Shown: piece after piece, positions 7,870 to 16,109 of the stretch
How the letters are laid out: each line of letters starts with the position of its first letter
Position numbering within the stretch: position 1 is the stretch's first letter
Assembly (NCBI RefSeq): GCF_036013525.1
Contig: NZ_CP107853.1
Coordinates: 8,060,001 to 8,124,000, forward strand
Source of the DNA: Nonomuraea sp. NBC_00507
Lineage (GTDB): Bacteria > Actinomycetota > Actinomycetes > Streptosporangiales > Streptosporangiaceae
Direction of reading: 5' to 3'
Length of the DNA: 64,000 bases
Made by a program: the position numbers and the translations under genes
Notes under the pieces: model-generated
What the model was told of the DNA's origin: nothing
Database searches by the model: none
Seen by the model: the letters and a program-made list of their open reading frames with translations, nothing else

Positions 7870-8730
7870 TCAGCTATCGCAAAAAGGTCGGGAGAGCACA
7901 AGATCGGCGTCCACTCGGCGCAACCCGTCGAAACCCCAGGTGTTGATGCCCTCCAGGTCGACCTCGTTGTAGATGCGAACTGCAAGGTCGCGCAGCGAGC
8001 GGGCAAGCCGGGCGTACTCGAGGTGGGTGAGGTCGAGTCGCTCCGCGCCGTAGGCGCGCAGGAAGCGCACAGGGTCGGGCCCGCACAAGGCGGAGAACAC
8101 ATCGTGCTCGCGCGGCGCCAGCATCGCATGACCCCAGTCGAGCAGCGTCGCGATGTGACCGTCGCGGTCAACGAGGACGTTGTGAGGGAACAGGTCGTGG
8201 TGGCACACGACGTGGGGCACGTCGATCGCGCGTGCCCGTTCGATCACCGCTTCGAGCCGGTCAACGTTGGCCATGACCTCGTCGCGGCGGTCGACGATCC
8301 AAGGGTGGTCGTGCCGGTCGCGCAGCACCTCGATGCACCACTCGTCCATATCGGTGCGGGGCAGAACGAGGTCGGTGATCTCGTGCACGGCGCGCATCGC
8401 CCGCGCGATCGCGTCAGCGTCGTTCCACGTTCCCTGGTGGCCATCGACGAACGGGAACAGCGCATAGCGCCGGCCATGGTGCTCGGAGGTGTACGAGCCG
8501 TCAAGAGCTCGCTCCGCCGCAGGAACGGGGATGCCCCGAGCTGCCAACTCAGCGGTCAGCGCCAGACCGGAGTCGCTGTCGGGCTGCTGACGCCAAAGCT
8601 TCACGAACCAGCGCCCGTCGGTGAACGCATCCGCTTCGAACCCGCCCGGATGCGGCCGCAGCTCGCCCACCTCGATACCGAAGGCGTCGCGGACCTGAGT
8701 CGTCGTCGGCGGTCGTACTTCGTTCCACAT
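7870..8730 (-). CDS. Aminoglycoside phosphotransferase-family (APH) kinase
   Basis: A 286-residue protein with the APH/choline-kinase fold. K44 (WFVKLW) is the likely ATP-binding lysine. The catalytic loop HHDLFPHNVLVD carries H178, D179 and N184, and D198 in LLDWGHAML is the magnesium ligand. Family members phosphorylate aminoglycosides, macrolides or small metabolites; the substrate cannot be told, and resistance is unproven. It is the only clear gene in a 1.49-kb element with inverted ends. The C-terminal residues end 430 bp from the left element end. Confidence 0.82.
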   Translation of the reverse strand: MWNEVRPPTTTQVRDAFGIEVGELRPHPGGFEADAFTDGRWFVKLWRQQPDSDSGLALTAELAARGIPVPAAERALDGSYTSEHHGRRYALFPFVDGHQGTWNDADAIARAMRAVHEITDLVLPRTDMDEWCIEVLRDRHDHPWIVDRRDEVMANVDRLEAVIERARAIDVPHVVCHHDLFPHNVLVDRDGHIATLLDWGHAMLAPREHDVFSALCGPDPVRFLRAYGAERLDLTHLEYARLARSLRDLAVRIYNEVDLEGINTWGFDGLRRVDADLVLSRPFCDS

Positions 8731-8870
8731 CGACCCAGGACGCTACCGCTGCCGAGGGCAGCCGGTCGACTTCTTTTTGCGAGCACTGGCTCGACGTGGC
8801 CGACCCGCCGGTGTTGAACGCCCGGCCCGCCGCGCGCAGCCCCGCTGGGTACGCGCCAACAAAACCTGGG

Positions 8871-8897
8871 AACCGCCATCTATAGCTGGGGGTCGCA
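8871..8897 (-). repeat. Right terminal inverted repeat of the APH element
   Basis: Inverted partner of 7411-7437 with three mismatches. Confidence 0.75.
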
Positions 8898-8903
8898 CCT
8901 GGC
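8898..8903 (+). repeat. Target duplication CCTGGC, right copy
   Basis: Immediately outside the right inverted repeat. Confidence 0.65.
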
Positions 8904-9009
8904 CGATCCGATCGCACAGTCACAGGTGACATAAAGCCTGCCTATGCGACAGCTACCGTGCTTCGGCTCAACTGTGGTCAGGACCCGCAGGAAAGGCGAA
9001 GCGGCGAGA

Positions 9010-9149
9010 ATCTATAACGTAAGGACCGTCAAATCGGACATGAAACCCTGCAACTGCCGCCTGGGACCCTAGTTGATCTGGTGTTTTTCGCCCAAAGAGC
9101 GAGTCGCGGACAATGAGATGTCCGATTTCGGAGCCTTTACGTTATAGAT
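9010..9149. repeat. 140-bp inverted-repeat structure with 32-bp arms
   Basis: Arms 9010-9041 and 9118-9149 pair over an outer 13 bp (ATCTATAACGTAA) and an inner 11 bp (AAATCGGACAT), separated by 8 bp that differ. The 76-bp centre has no gene. The outer block shares ATCTATA with the ends of the neighbouring APH element. It could be a miniature element or paired recombinase/regulator sites. Confidence 0.65.
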
Positions 9150-9199
9150 GTACGCGAATCGCCTCCCCGCTGATCTGGCTTGCGGGATTGCTAGCGAGA

Positions 9200-9397
9200 T
9201 CAATTCGGATCAGCCTGCTGGCGCGCGCGAGCCCTGCGGCGCTGCTCTCGGATGATGGCCATCAGCTCCTCGACGGAGCGGCCCCCGGGGACATAGGCGG
9301 CGCGGGCAGCCTCCTCGGGGGACAGGGAGTCTCGGCGAGCCCGCGCCTCAGCAAGGACTCGACCTGCAGCAGCAAGCGCTTCGGCGCGGGTCGTCAT
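9200..9397 (-). CDS. Small Ala/Arg-rich helical protein
   Basis: A 65-residue, almost wholly helical protein (RAEALAAAGRVLAEARAR, then SPEEAARAAYVPGG and a basic C-terminus RRRARARQQ). The composition and size fit small actinomycete proteins found beside mobile genes, sometimes antitoxin-like, but no partner toxin is adjacent. It diverges from the recD2-like gene, and the 130 bp between them hold both promoters. Confidence 0.55.
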   Translation of the reverse strand: MTTRAEALAAAGRVLAEARARRDSLSPEEAARAAYVPGGRSVEELMAIIREQRRRARARQQADPN

Positions 9398-9530
9398 AGA
9401 TCCACTCTCGCACGGGCGTGCGAACGGCTGGCCGTGAGATGCCTCACGAGCCAGCAGATCCGCTGGCCGCTCGGCGACTTGTCAGTGCTGCTCTACTCTT
9501 GCCACCAAAGCAGGCGTGAGAGGGGTTTGC

Positions 9531-11744
9531 GTGAAGCCTGGCGTGGATGGTTCACTCGTTTCATCCTTCGATGCGGTTCTCGAACGCATCACCTACGCCA
9601 ACGAGGACACCGGCTACACCATCGCCCGCGTCGCCACCGAACGCTCCGGCTCCGAGCTGCTGACCGTCGTCGGCCCGCTGCTGGGCGCCCAGGTGGGGGA
9701 GTCGCTGCGGCTGCAGGGCCGCTGGACCTCCCATCCCCGCTACGGCCGCCAGTTCGAGGTGTGGTCCTACACCACCGTCCTACCGGCCACCGTCCAGGGC
9801 ATCCGCCGCTACCTCGGCTCCGGTCTCATCAAGGGGATCGGCCCGAAGATGGCCGAGCGGATCGTCGACCACTTCGGCACCGCCACCCTCGACGTCATCG
9901 AGCAGCACCCCGAACGCCTGACCGAGGTGCCGGGCCTGGGCCCCAAACGCACCAAGATGATCGCCGCCGCCTGGGACGAACAGAAGATCATCAAAGAGGT
10001 GATGATCTTCCTGCAGGGCGTCGGCGTGTCCACCTCGATCGCGGTGCGCATCTTCAAGCAGTACGGCGAGCAGTCCATCTCCGTCGTCAAGACCCAGCCG
10101 TACAAGCTGGCCGACGACGTGTGGGGGATCGGGTTCAAGACCGCCGACACCATCGCCCAGGCCGTCGGCATCCCGCACGACAGCCCCGAACGCGTCAAGG
10201 CCGGCCTGCGCTACACGCTGTCGCAGGCCGCCGACGACGGCCACTGCTACCTGCCGGCCCCCAACCTGGTGGCCGACGCCGTCAAGATCCTCGACGTGGG
10301 CTCCGACCTCGTCGCCGCCTGCCTGGAGGACCTCGTCGCCGAGGAAGGCGTCGTGCGCGAGCCCGTCCCCGCCGGAGACTCCGTGGTGCCCGCCGTCTAC
10401 CTGCCGCCCTTCCACCGCGCCGAGCAGTCGCTGGCCTCCGGCCTGCTGACCCTGCTGCGCAGCGGCCACGACCGGCTCAAGGCCTTCGCCGACGTCGACT
10501 GGGCCAAGGCCGAGGCCTGGCTGCACGCCCAGAGCGGCGCCGAGCTCGCCCCCGAGCAGCGCCAGGCCGTCCGCCTGGCCCTGACCGAGAAACTGGCCGT
10601 GCTGACCGGCGGGCCCGGCTGCGGCAAAAGCTTCACCGTACGCTCCATCGTGCTGCTGGCCCGCGCCAAACGCGCCCGCGTCATCCTGGCCGCCCCCACC
10701 GGCCGCGCCGCCAAACGCCTGGCCGAGCTGACCGGCCACGAGGCCACCACCGTCCACCGGCTGCTGCAGCTGCGGCCCGGCGGAGACGCCACCTTCGACC
10801 GCGACAACCCCCTGGACGCCGACCTGGTCGTCGTCGACGAGGCCTCCATGCTCGACCTGCTGCTGGCCAACAAGCTCGTCAAAGCCGTCGCCCCGGGCGC
10901 GCACCTGCTGTTCGTCGGCGACGTCGACCAGCTGCCGTCCGTCGGCGCCGGCGAGGTCCTCAAAGACCTGCTGGCGGCCACCGACATCCCCCGCGTCCGG
11001 CTCACCCAGGTCTTCCGCCAGGCCCAGCAGTCCGGCGTCGTCGTCAACGCCCACCGCGTCAACACCGGCCGCCACCCCGTCCTGGAGGGCATGAAGGACT
11101 TCTTCCTGTTCCCCTGCGAGGAGCCGGAGGAGATCGCCGCCCTGACCGTCGACGTCGTCTCCCGCCGCATCCCCGCCCGCTTCCGCCTCGACCCCCGCCG
11201 CGACGTGCAGGTCCTGGCCCCCATGCACCGCGGCGCGGCCGGCGCCGGCGCGCTCAACGCCGCCCTGCAGGAAGCCCTCACCCCCGCCGTCGAGGGCATG
11301 CCCGAACGCCGCTACGGCGGCCGCGTCTTCCGCGTCGGCGACAAGGTCACCCAGCTGCGCAACAACTACGACAAAGGCGCAGCCGGGGTGTTCAACGGCA
11401 CCGTCGGCATCGTCACCGACATCCGGCCCGACGAGCACAAGCTCACCGTCCTGACCGACGAGGACGAACCGGTCGACTACGCCTTCGACGAACTCGACGA
11501 GCTCGCCCACGCCTACGCCGTGTCCATTCACCGCTCCCAGGGCAGCGAATACCCCGCCGTCGTCATCCCGCTGGCCACCAGCGCCTGGATGATGCTGCAG
11601 CGCAACCTCCTCTACACCGCCATCACCCGCGCCAAGAAGCTCGTGGTGATCGTCGGCTCGCGGCGGGCGCTGGCCCAGGCCGTACGCACCAAGGGCGCGG
11701 GACGCCGGCACACCGGCCTCACGCACCGCCTGACGCCGCGTTGA
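9531..11744 (+). CDS. recD2: RecD2-like ATP-dependent DNA helicase (SF1B)
   Basis: About 737 residues from GTG 9531 (GAGAGGGG upstream). The N-terminal part carries helix-hairpin-helix segments (LIKGIGPKMAERIV, VPGLGPKRTKMI) typical of stand-alone RecD2 rather than RecBCD RecD. Helicase motifs follow: Walker A GGPGCGKS near residue 360, motif II VVDEASMLD, motif III GDVDQLPSVGAG and the UvrD_C_2 end with YAVSIHRSQGSEYP and YTAITRAKK. The family unwinds DNA 5' to 3' in recombination and repair. An alternative GTG at 9516 lies inside the ribosome-site region. Confidence 0.92.
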   Translation: MKPGVDGSLVSSFDAVLERITYANEDTGYTIARVATERSGSELLTVVGPLLGAQVGESLRLQGRWTSHPRYGRQFEVWSYTTVLPATVQGIRRYLGSGLIKGIGPKMAERIVDHFGTATLDVIEQHPERLTEVPGLGPKRTKMIAAAWDEQKIIKEVMIFLQGVGVSTSIAVRIFKQYGEQSISVVKTQPYKLADDVWGIGFKTADTIAQAVGIPHDSPERVKAGLRYTLSQAADDGHCYLPAPNLVADAVKILDVGSDLVAACLEDLVAEEGVVREPVPAGDSVVPAVYLPPFHRAEQSLASGLLTLLRSGHDRLKAFADVDWAKAEAWLHAQSGAELAPEQRQAVRLALTEKLAVLTGGPGCGKSFTVRSIVLLARAKRARVILAAPTGRAAKRLAELTGHEATTVHRLLQLRPGGDATFDRDNPLDADLVVVDEASMLDLLLANKLVKAVAPGAHLLFVGDVDQLPSVGAGEVLKDLLAATDIPRVRLTQVFRQAQQSGVVVNAHRVNTGRHPVLEGMKDFFLFPCEEPEEIAALTVDVVSRRIPARFRLDPRRDVQVLAPMHRGAAGAGALNAALQEALTPAVEGMPERRYGGRVFRVGDKVTQLRNNYDKGAAGVFNGTVGIVTDIRPDEHKLTVLTDEDEPVDYAFDELDELAHAYAVSIHRSQGSEYPAVVIPLATSAWMMLQRNLLYTAITRAKKLVVIVGSRRALAQAVRTKGAGRRHTGLTHRLTPR

Positions 11745-11867
11745 CCTGCACCTGACCACAACAAGTGATCTAAATGTGACCGAACTCTCCCAAATCATTC
11801 GTCGTCTTACATGCAGGAGCATTAAGGTTTTTGAGGTGCCTTTGGTGCCCTGGGGGAGAGGACCATC

Positions 11868-13067
11868 TTGAACGTTACGCCTACATGGAGGAGACCGGCC
11901 GCCGCCGCTGTCGCGCTGCTGGCCGCGGCCGCCCTGACCACCTCCTGCTCGAACGGCGGCACCACCACCGCCGCCGACCCCGGCGTACCCGAAACCAGCA
12001 CCACGCCCACCCCCCAGGCACCCACCGTCACCATCACACCCGCCGAGGGCAGCGCCAAGGTCAACCCCGACAAGAAGATCGTCATCACCGCCGCCGGCGG
12101 CGCCCTCGAGGACGTCGCCGTCACCACCGGCGAGGAGCAGATCGAGGGCCGCTTCAACGCCGACAAGACCCGATGGGTCTCCAAAACCCCGCTCAAGCCC
12201 TCCACCGGCTACACCGTCACCGCCAAGGCCGGCGCCACCACCGCCACCAGCGCCTTCACCACGGCCAAACCGCAGCGCGCCCTGCAGGTCATCGACGTGA
12301 CCCCCAACGCCAAGGGCGAGACCCTCGGCGTCGGCGCCCCCATCATCGTCACCTTCAACCAGCCGGTCGACAACAAGGCCACCATCGAACGCGCCCTCGA
12401 AGTCGACGCGGAAAAACCCGTCGAAGGCGCCTGGCGCTGGGTCGACGACACCAAGGCCATCTACCGCACCGCGAAATACTGGCCCGCCCACCAGAAGGTG
12501 ACGTTCAACGCCGACATCGCCGGCATCAAGGGCGGCAAGGGGCTGTACGGCACCAAGGACTACACCGCCACCCTCAAGATCGGTGCCAAGCAGATCAGCA
12601 AGGTCGACACCCGTACCAAGCGCATGTACGTCTACCAGGACGGCAAACGCGTGCAGACCATGCGCATCAGTGCCGGCATGGCCACCACCCGCGAATACAC
12701 CACCACCTCCGGCGTCCACCTGACCATGGAACGTGGCAATCCCGTCCGCATGATCTCCCCCGGTCGCAAGAAGGGCGACCCCGGCTACTACGACGTGATG
12801 ATCGGCCACGCCGTCCGCATCTCCAACTCCGGCGAGTACGTCCACGCCAAGAACAACGTCTGGGCCCAAGGCGTGCGCAACGTCAGCCACGGCTGCATCA
12901 ACGCCCGCCCCGACCAGGCCAAATGGTTCTACGACAACGTCCAGCGCGGCGACGTCGTCGAAATCGTCGGCACCGACCGCGAACTGGAGTGGAACAACGG
13001 CTGGGGCTATTGGCAGATGCCGTTCAAGGAGTGGAAGAAGGGCAGCGCCCTCAACGGCAAGGCCTGA
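11868..13067 (+). CDS. Lipoprotein L,D-transpeptidase (Ig-like plus YkuD domains)
   Basis: A 399-residue secreted lipoprotein that makes 3-3 peptidoglycan cross-links. The signal peptide ends in a lipobox (LTTSC, Cys27). A low-complexity Thr/Pro stretch, then bacterial Ig-like segments (about 45-240), precede the YkuD catalytic domain with SHGCINA (catalytic Cys343, His341) near residues 250-370, as in mycobacterial LdtMt2-type enzymes. The TTG start at 11868 is set by GGGGGAGAGGA 7 nt upstream. It is monocistronic. Confidence 0.92.
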   Translation: MNVTPTWRRPAAAAVALLAAAALTTSCSNGGTTTAADPGVPETSTTPTPQAPTVTITPAEGSAKVNPDKKIVITAAGGALEDVAVTTGEEQIEGRFNADKTRWVSKTPLKPSTGYTVTAKAGATTATSAFTTAKPQRALQVIDVTPNAKGETLGVGAPIIVTFNQPVDNKATIERALEVDAEKPVEGAWRWVDDTKAIYRTAKYWPAHQKVTFNADIAGIKGGKGLYGTKDYTATLKIGAKQISKVDTRTKRMYVYQDGKRVQTMRISAGMATTREYTTTSGVHLTMERGNPVRMISPGRKKGDPGYYDVMIGHAVRISNSGEYVHAKNNVWAQGVRNVSHGCINARPDQAKWFYDNVQRGDVVEIVGTDRELEWNNGWGYWQMPFKEWKKGSALNGKA

Positions 13068-13283
13068 CCCCGGCACCCCGGGCCGGCACCCGCCGCCGCA
13101 CCGGCTCGGCCGGCACACCCGCGCACCGATTCACCACGGCGTAGCGGCGGGCTCATCACCAAGGCGTCGTGGATGTGGTCGCGGACACCTCAGCGGATGC
13201 GCAGGCGGCCTAACCAGCGCTCCAGCGTGATCGCTCGTTCCCATGGACCGGCCGGCAGGATTGCCGCCGTTAAGCTGATCTTC

Positions 13284-13847
13284 GTGAGAGACGGACATGA
13301 GGCCCCTGTGATCCTGCCCGAACCGCGGACCGCGATCGAGGCCGCCGACATCGAGCGGGTCCGGGCGCTCCTCGGCGGCCCCGACCCATGGGGGCGGGGG
13401 ACCTCGCTGCACCTCACCGCGTCCGCGCTCATCGTCCATCCGCCCACCCGGCGCGTGCTGCTGCGCTGGCACGCCCGTCAGCAGGCATGGCTTCAGGTCG
13501 GTGGCCACGCCGACGCCGGCGAGTCCGACCCGTTGCAGATCGCGCTGCGGGAGGGAGCCGAGGAGACCGGGCTGACCGATCTGACGCCGTGGCCGGATGG
13601 GAGTCCCGTTCACCTGGTGATCGTCCCCGTACCGGCGGCGCCGCATGAGCCCGCCCACGAGCATGCCGACCTGCGCTTCCTGCTGGTCACTGACACGCCG
13701 GACGCGGTGCGGCCCGAGAGCCCTGACTCGCCGCTGCGCTGGCTCTCGCTCGCTGAAGCACGGGAGTTGACCACAGAGGCCAACGCGCGCGAGACCATCG
13801 ACCGCGCCGCCGCCCTCCTCGGCGCTGCTCATCCACGACAGACCTGA
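13284..13847 (+). CDS. NUDIX hydrolase
   Basis: About 187 residues. The Nudix box spans roughly residues 73-97 (GGHADAGE then LREGAEETGL), with one residue more than the standard 7 between the first Glu and the REUxEE part, a spacing seen in the actinomycete GGHADG-type branch as far as I recall. The enzyme should hydrolyse a nucleoside diphosphate linked to another moiety. GTG 13284 follows TTAAGCT by 11 nt, suggesting a leaderless message; the frame is open upstream to 13173 but loses conservation. Confidence 0.82.
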   Translation: MRDGHEAPVILPEPRTAIEAADIERVRALLGGPDPWGRGTSLHLTASALIVHPPTRRVLLRWHARQQAWLQVGGHADAGESDPLQIALREGAEETGLTDLTPWPDGSPVHLVIVPVPAAPHEPAHEHADLRFLLVTDTPDAVRPESPDSPLRWLSLAEARELTTEANARETIDRAAALLGAAHPRQT

Positions 13848-14003
13848 CCTGCGTCCTGATGCCGAGCGGCCGGCCCGGCGTCGCTCGAGCCCAGGTCGAT
13901 GTACACGTAGTGCGGCTCGTGGGGGAGGCGGGAGGTCGCAGGCGCGGCTCATGGGGCCGGCCTGCGTGGATCAGGGCCGCTGCAGCGGTGCGACTGCGCA
14001 AGG

Positions 14004-14759
14004 CTACCAGGGCAGCAGGCCGTCCTCGCTGAAGAACCCTGCGGTGGGTCCGTCGGTGCCGAGCGTGGCCAGGCGCACCACGACCGCGGCGCCCTGCGCG
14101 GGCGTGAGGTACCCGCTGTGGTTGTTGCTGTCGGTGGCGACGAAGCCCGGGGCGGCGGCGTTGACGAGGATGCCGTCCTTGCGCAGCTCATTGGCGTACT
14201 GCACGGTCAGCGCGTTCAGCGCGGACTTCGACGGCGTGTACGCGGCCGACGGCAGCAGGGCTGCGAACGGGCCGTCCGGGTCGCTGGTGAGGGTCAGCGA
14301 CCCGGCGTGACTGCTGACGTTGACGATGCGCGCCGCCGGCGAGCGCCGCAGCAGCGCGTTGATCACCGCGATCACCCCGAACACGTTGGTCTCGAACACC
14401 GCCCGGACCATGTCCAGGTCGACCGAACTGGGGACCTGATCGTAGGCGTCTTCCGGCGAGACCTTCCCGGAGCCGGTGATGCCGGCGTTGTTGACCAGCA
14501 CGTCAAGGCGGCCCCAGCGCTCCTCGACCCACCTGGCGGCCTCCTGCACGGTGGTCAGGTCGGTGACGTCCAGGGCGACCGCGTGCGCGTCGCCGCCCGC
14601 CGCACGCACCGCCGCAGCGGCCTCCTGGCCGCGCCGCGGATCTCTCGCGCCGATCACCACCGTTATGCCCATCGCCGCAAGCCGCTCGGCGATCGCGCGG
14701 CCGATCCCCTTGTTCGCCCCGGTGACCATCGCCACCTTCTGTGTGGTGTGCTCGTTCAT
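14004..14759 (-). CDS. Short-chain dehydrogenase/reductase
   Basis: A 251-residue classical SDR: the TGANKGIG cofactor loop near residue 13, DVTD and NNAG motifs, the catalytic Ser in VNVSSHAG and the YTPSK active site (YxxxK). It resembles carbonyl-reductase-type SDRs with an NADPH preference. CAGGAG precedes ATG 14759. It diverges from an ECF41 sigma gene, and oxidoreductases are the usual ECF41 neighbours. A matching TGTCACA-N16-GATC promoter lies upstream, so it is probably the sigma factor target. Confidence 0.9.
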   Translation of the reverse strand: MNEHTTQKVAMVTGANKGIGRAIAERLAAMGITVVIGARDPRRGQEAAAAVRAAGGDAHAVALDVTDLTTVQEAARWVEERWGRLDVLVNNAGITGSGKVSPEDAYDQVPSSVDLDMVRAVFETNVFGVIAVINALLRRSPAARIVNVSSHAGSLTLTSDPDGPFAALLPSAAYTPSKSALNALTVQYANELRKDGILVNAAAPGFVATDSNNHSGYLTPAQGAAVVVRLATLGTDGPTAGFFSEDGLLPW

Positions 14760-14840
14760 GACCAAACTCCTGTCGGGGAAAGTCTGTTGCGTGGAGTTGC
14801 CTGCCGCGCGGTCGTGCGCGCGGCGTCCTGGCGAGCAAGA

Positions 14841-14867
14841 GATCCCGGTGACCCGATCCCTGTGACA
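14841..14867 (-). promoter_or_regulatory. Putative ECF41 promoter of the SDR gene
   Basis: On the minus strand TGTCACA (14867-14861), exactly 16 bp, then GATC (14844-14841). The -35 element is the known ECF41 TGTCACA; the usual -10 is CGTC. Confidence 0.55.
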
Positions 14868-14901
14868 GCGCGGTGCTGTGACGTGCATCACCGATCACGG
14901 G

Positions 14902-14928
14902 TGTCACAAAGCGGAGGGGGCCGGGATC
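14902..14928 (+). promoter_or_regulatory. Putative ECF41 autoregulatory promoter
   Basis: TGTCACA (14902-14908), 16 bp, then GATC (14925-14928), the same spacing and -10 variant as the divergent SDR promoter. It lies 41 bp before the sigma start. Confidence 0.55.
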
Positions 14929-14969
14929 GTATGCATGCACGGTCGAGAACGAACAGGCAGGAAGCAGCA

Positions 14970-15911
14970 ATGAGCGAACGCAGCGAGCAACCGACGGACA
15001 CAGCCGGGCCCCTCGCTCGTGGCAGCATCCGCATCGACTCCGCTGTGGACCCGGCCACCGAGGTGTTCCTCGCCCACCGCAACCTGCTGTTCACGGTCGC
15101 CTACGAGCTGCTCGGCTCGGCCGCCGACGCCGAGGACGTCCTGCAGGAGACCTGGCTGCGGTGGGCGGGCGTCGACCACGCCACCGTGCTGGACCGGCGC
15201 GCCTACATGGTCAAGATCACCACCCGGCAGGCGCTGAAACGGCTGCGCACGCTCGGCCGGCGCAAGGAGTCCTACGTCGGCCCCTGGCTGCCCGAGCCGC
15301 TGCTGACCGCCCCGGACGTGGCCGAGGATGTGGAACTGGCCGACAGCGTCTCGATGGCGATGCTGCTGGTGCTGGAGACGCTCACCCCGACCGAGCGGGC
15401 GGTGTTCGTGCTGCGCGAGGTGTTCGACCTGGACTACGACGAGATCGCCGACGCCGTCGGCAAGAGCCCGGCCGCGGTCCGCCAGATCGCCCACCGGGCA
15501 CGGACCCACGTCGCCACGCGCCGACCCCGCGGGAGCGTCACCCCAGCCCAGACCCGCGATGCGCTGCAGGCGTTCCAGCGCGCGGTCGAAACCGGCGACC
15601 TGCAGAGCCTGCTCGACATCCTCGCCCCCGACGTCGTCCTGTTGACCGACGGCGGTGGAGTCGTGCAGGCCGCGCTGGCGCCCATCGTGGGGGCCGATCA
15701 GGTGGCCCGCGTGCTGGGCAGGATCGCCGGCACGGCGTCGCTGCAACCGGCCCAGGTCAACGGCTACCCGGCGCTGCTCCTCCGGCGGGGCGGCGAGACC
15801 GACACCGTCGTGGCGGTGCGCATCGACGACGGCCTCATCACCGGGCTCTACGCCGTGCGCAATCCCGAGAAACTGTCGCGGATCCAGCATGAGACTGCCC
15901 TGCACCGCTGA
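14970..15911 (+). CDS. ECF41-group RNA polymerase sigma factor (SigJ-like)
   Basis: A 313-residue sigma factor. Region 2 is near residues 32-95 (ELLGSAADAEDVLQETWLRW), region 4 near 130-185 (LTPTERAVFVLREVFDLDYDEIAD), and a C-terminal SnoaL/NTF2-like domain has the group hallmarks DGGG (residues 227-230) and NPEKL near the end. In ECF41 factors the extension tunes activity in place of an anti-sigma factor, and none is encoded here. The neighbouring SDR fits the group context. ATG 14970 follows GGAAG. Confidence 0.92.
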   Translation: MSERSEQPTDTAGPLARGSIRIDSAVDPATEVFLAHRNLLFTVAYELLGSAADAEDVLQETWLRWAGVDHATVLDRRAYMVKITTRQALKRLRTLGRRKESYVGPWLPEPLLTAPDVAEDVELADSVSMAMLLVLETLTPTERAVFVLREVFDLDYDEIADAVGKSPAAVRQIAHRARTHVATRRPRGSVTPAQTRDALQAFQRAVETGDLQSLLDILAPDVVLLTDGGGVVQAALAPIVGADQVARVLGRIAGTASLQPAQVNGYPALLLRRGGETDTVVAVRIDDGLITGLYAVRNPEKLSRIQHETALHR

Positions 15912-16109
15912 GTCGCCCTGATCGCGATCGTCACCATGCCCGTCAGGGCGCTGTTGTCTCTGACCGCCAGTCCTGGCGCTCACGCACCCGGAGCGCTGTT
16001 CAAACGGACTGACCGACAAACGCGGCTATGCGTCATCGACACCATCACTCTGGCCCTGGCGGCGGGGTTGCGATCGTAGCCGAGACGCGCGGCTGCCGAG
16101 AAGAGGCAC

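Larger units (their letters stand above)
7411..8897. mobile_element. 1.49-kb non-autonomous element carrying an APH-family gene
   Basis: Ends are imperfect 27-bp inverted repeats, 7411-7437 and 8871-8897, identical at 24 of 27 positions and both containing a TATAGATGGCGG block. The outer ends are directly flanked by the same 6 bp, CCTGGC (7405-7410 and 8898-8903), as expected for a target duplication. The only good gene inside is the phosphotransferase on the minus strand; 7438-7869 holds nothing convincing. No transposase is present, so movement would need one supplied in trans. Confidence 0.72.

Noticed and set aside
9780..13118. A 1112-codon open frame on the minus strand
   Set aside because: It is exactly antisense to the recD2 and L,D-transpeptidase genes, is low-complexity Gly/Val/Asp text and has no domain. 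GC-rich shadow frame.
13131..13952. 273-codon minus-strand frame over the NUDIX gene
   Set aside because: Shadow of the NUDIX gene with Arg/Pro-rich nonsense and no ribosome site.
14118..14969. Upstream extension of the first ECF41 frame
   Set aside because: Antisense to the SDR gene; the sigma homology begins after ATG 14970, which has its own ribosome site and promoter.
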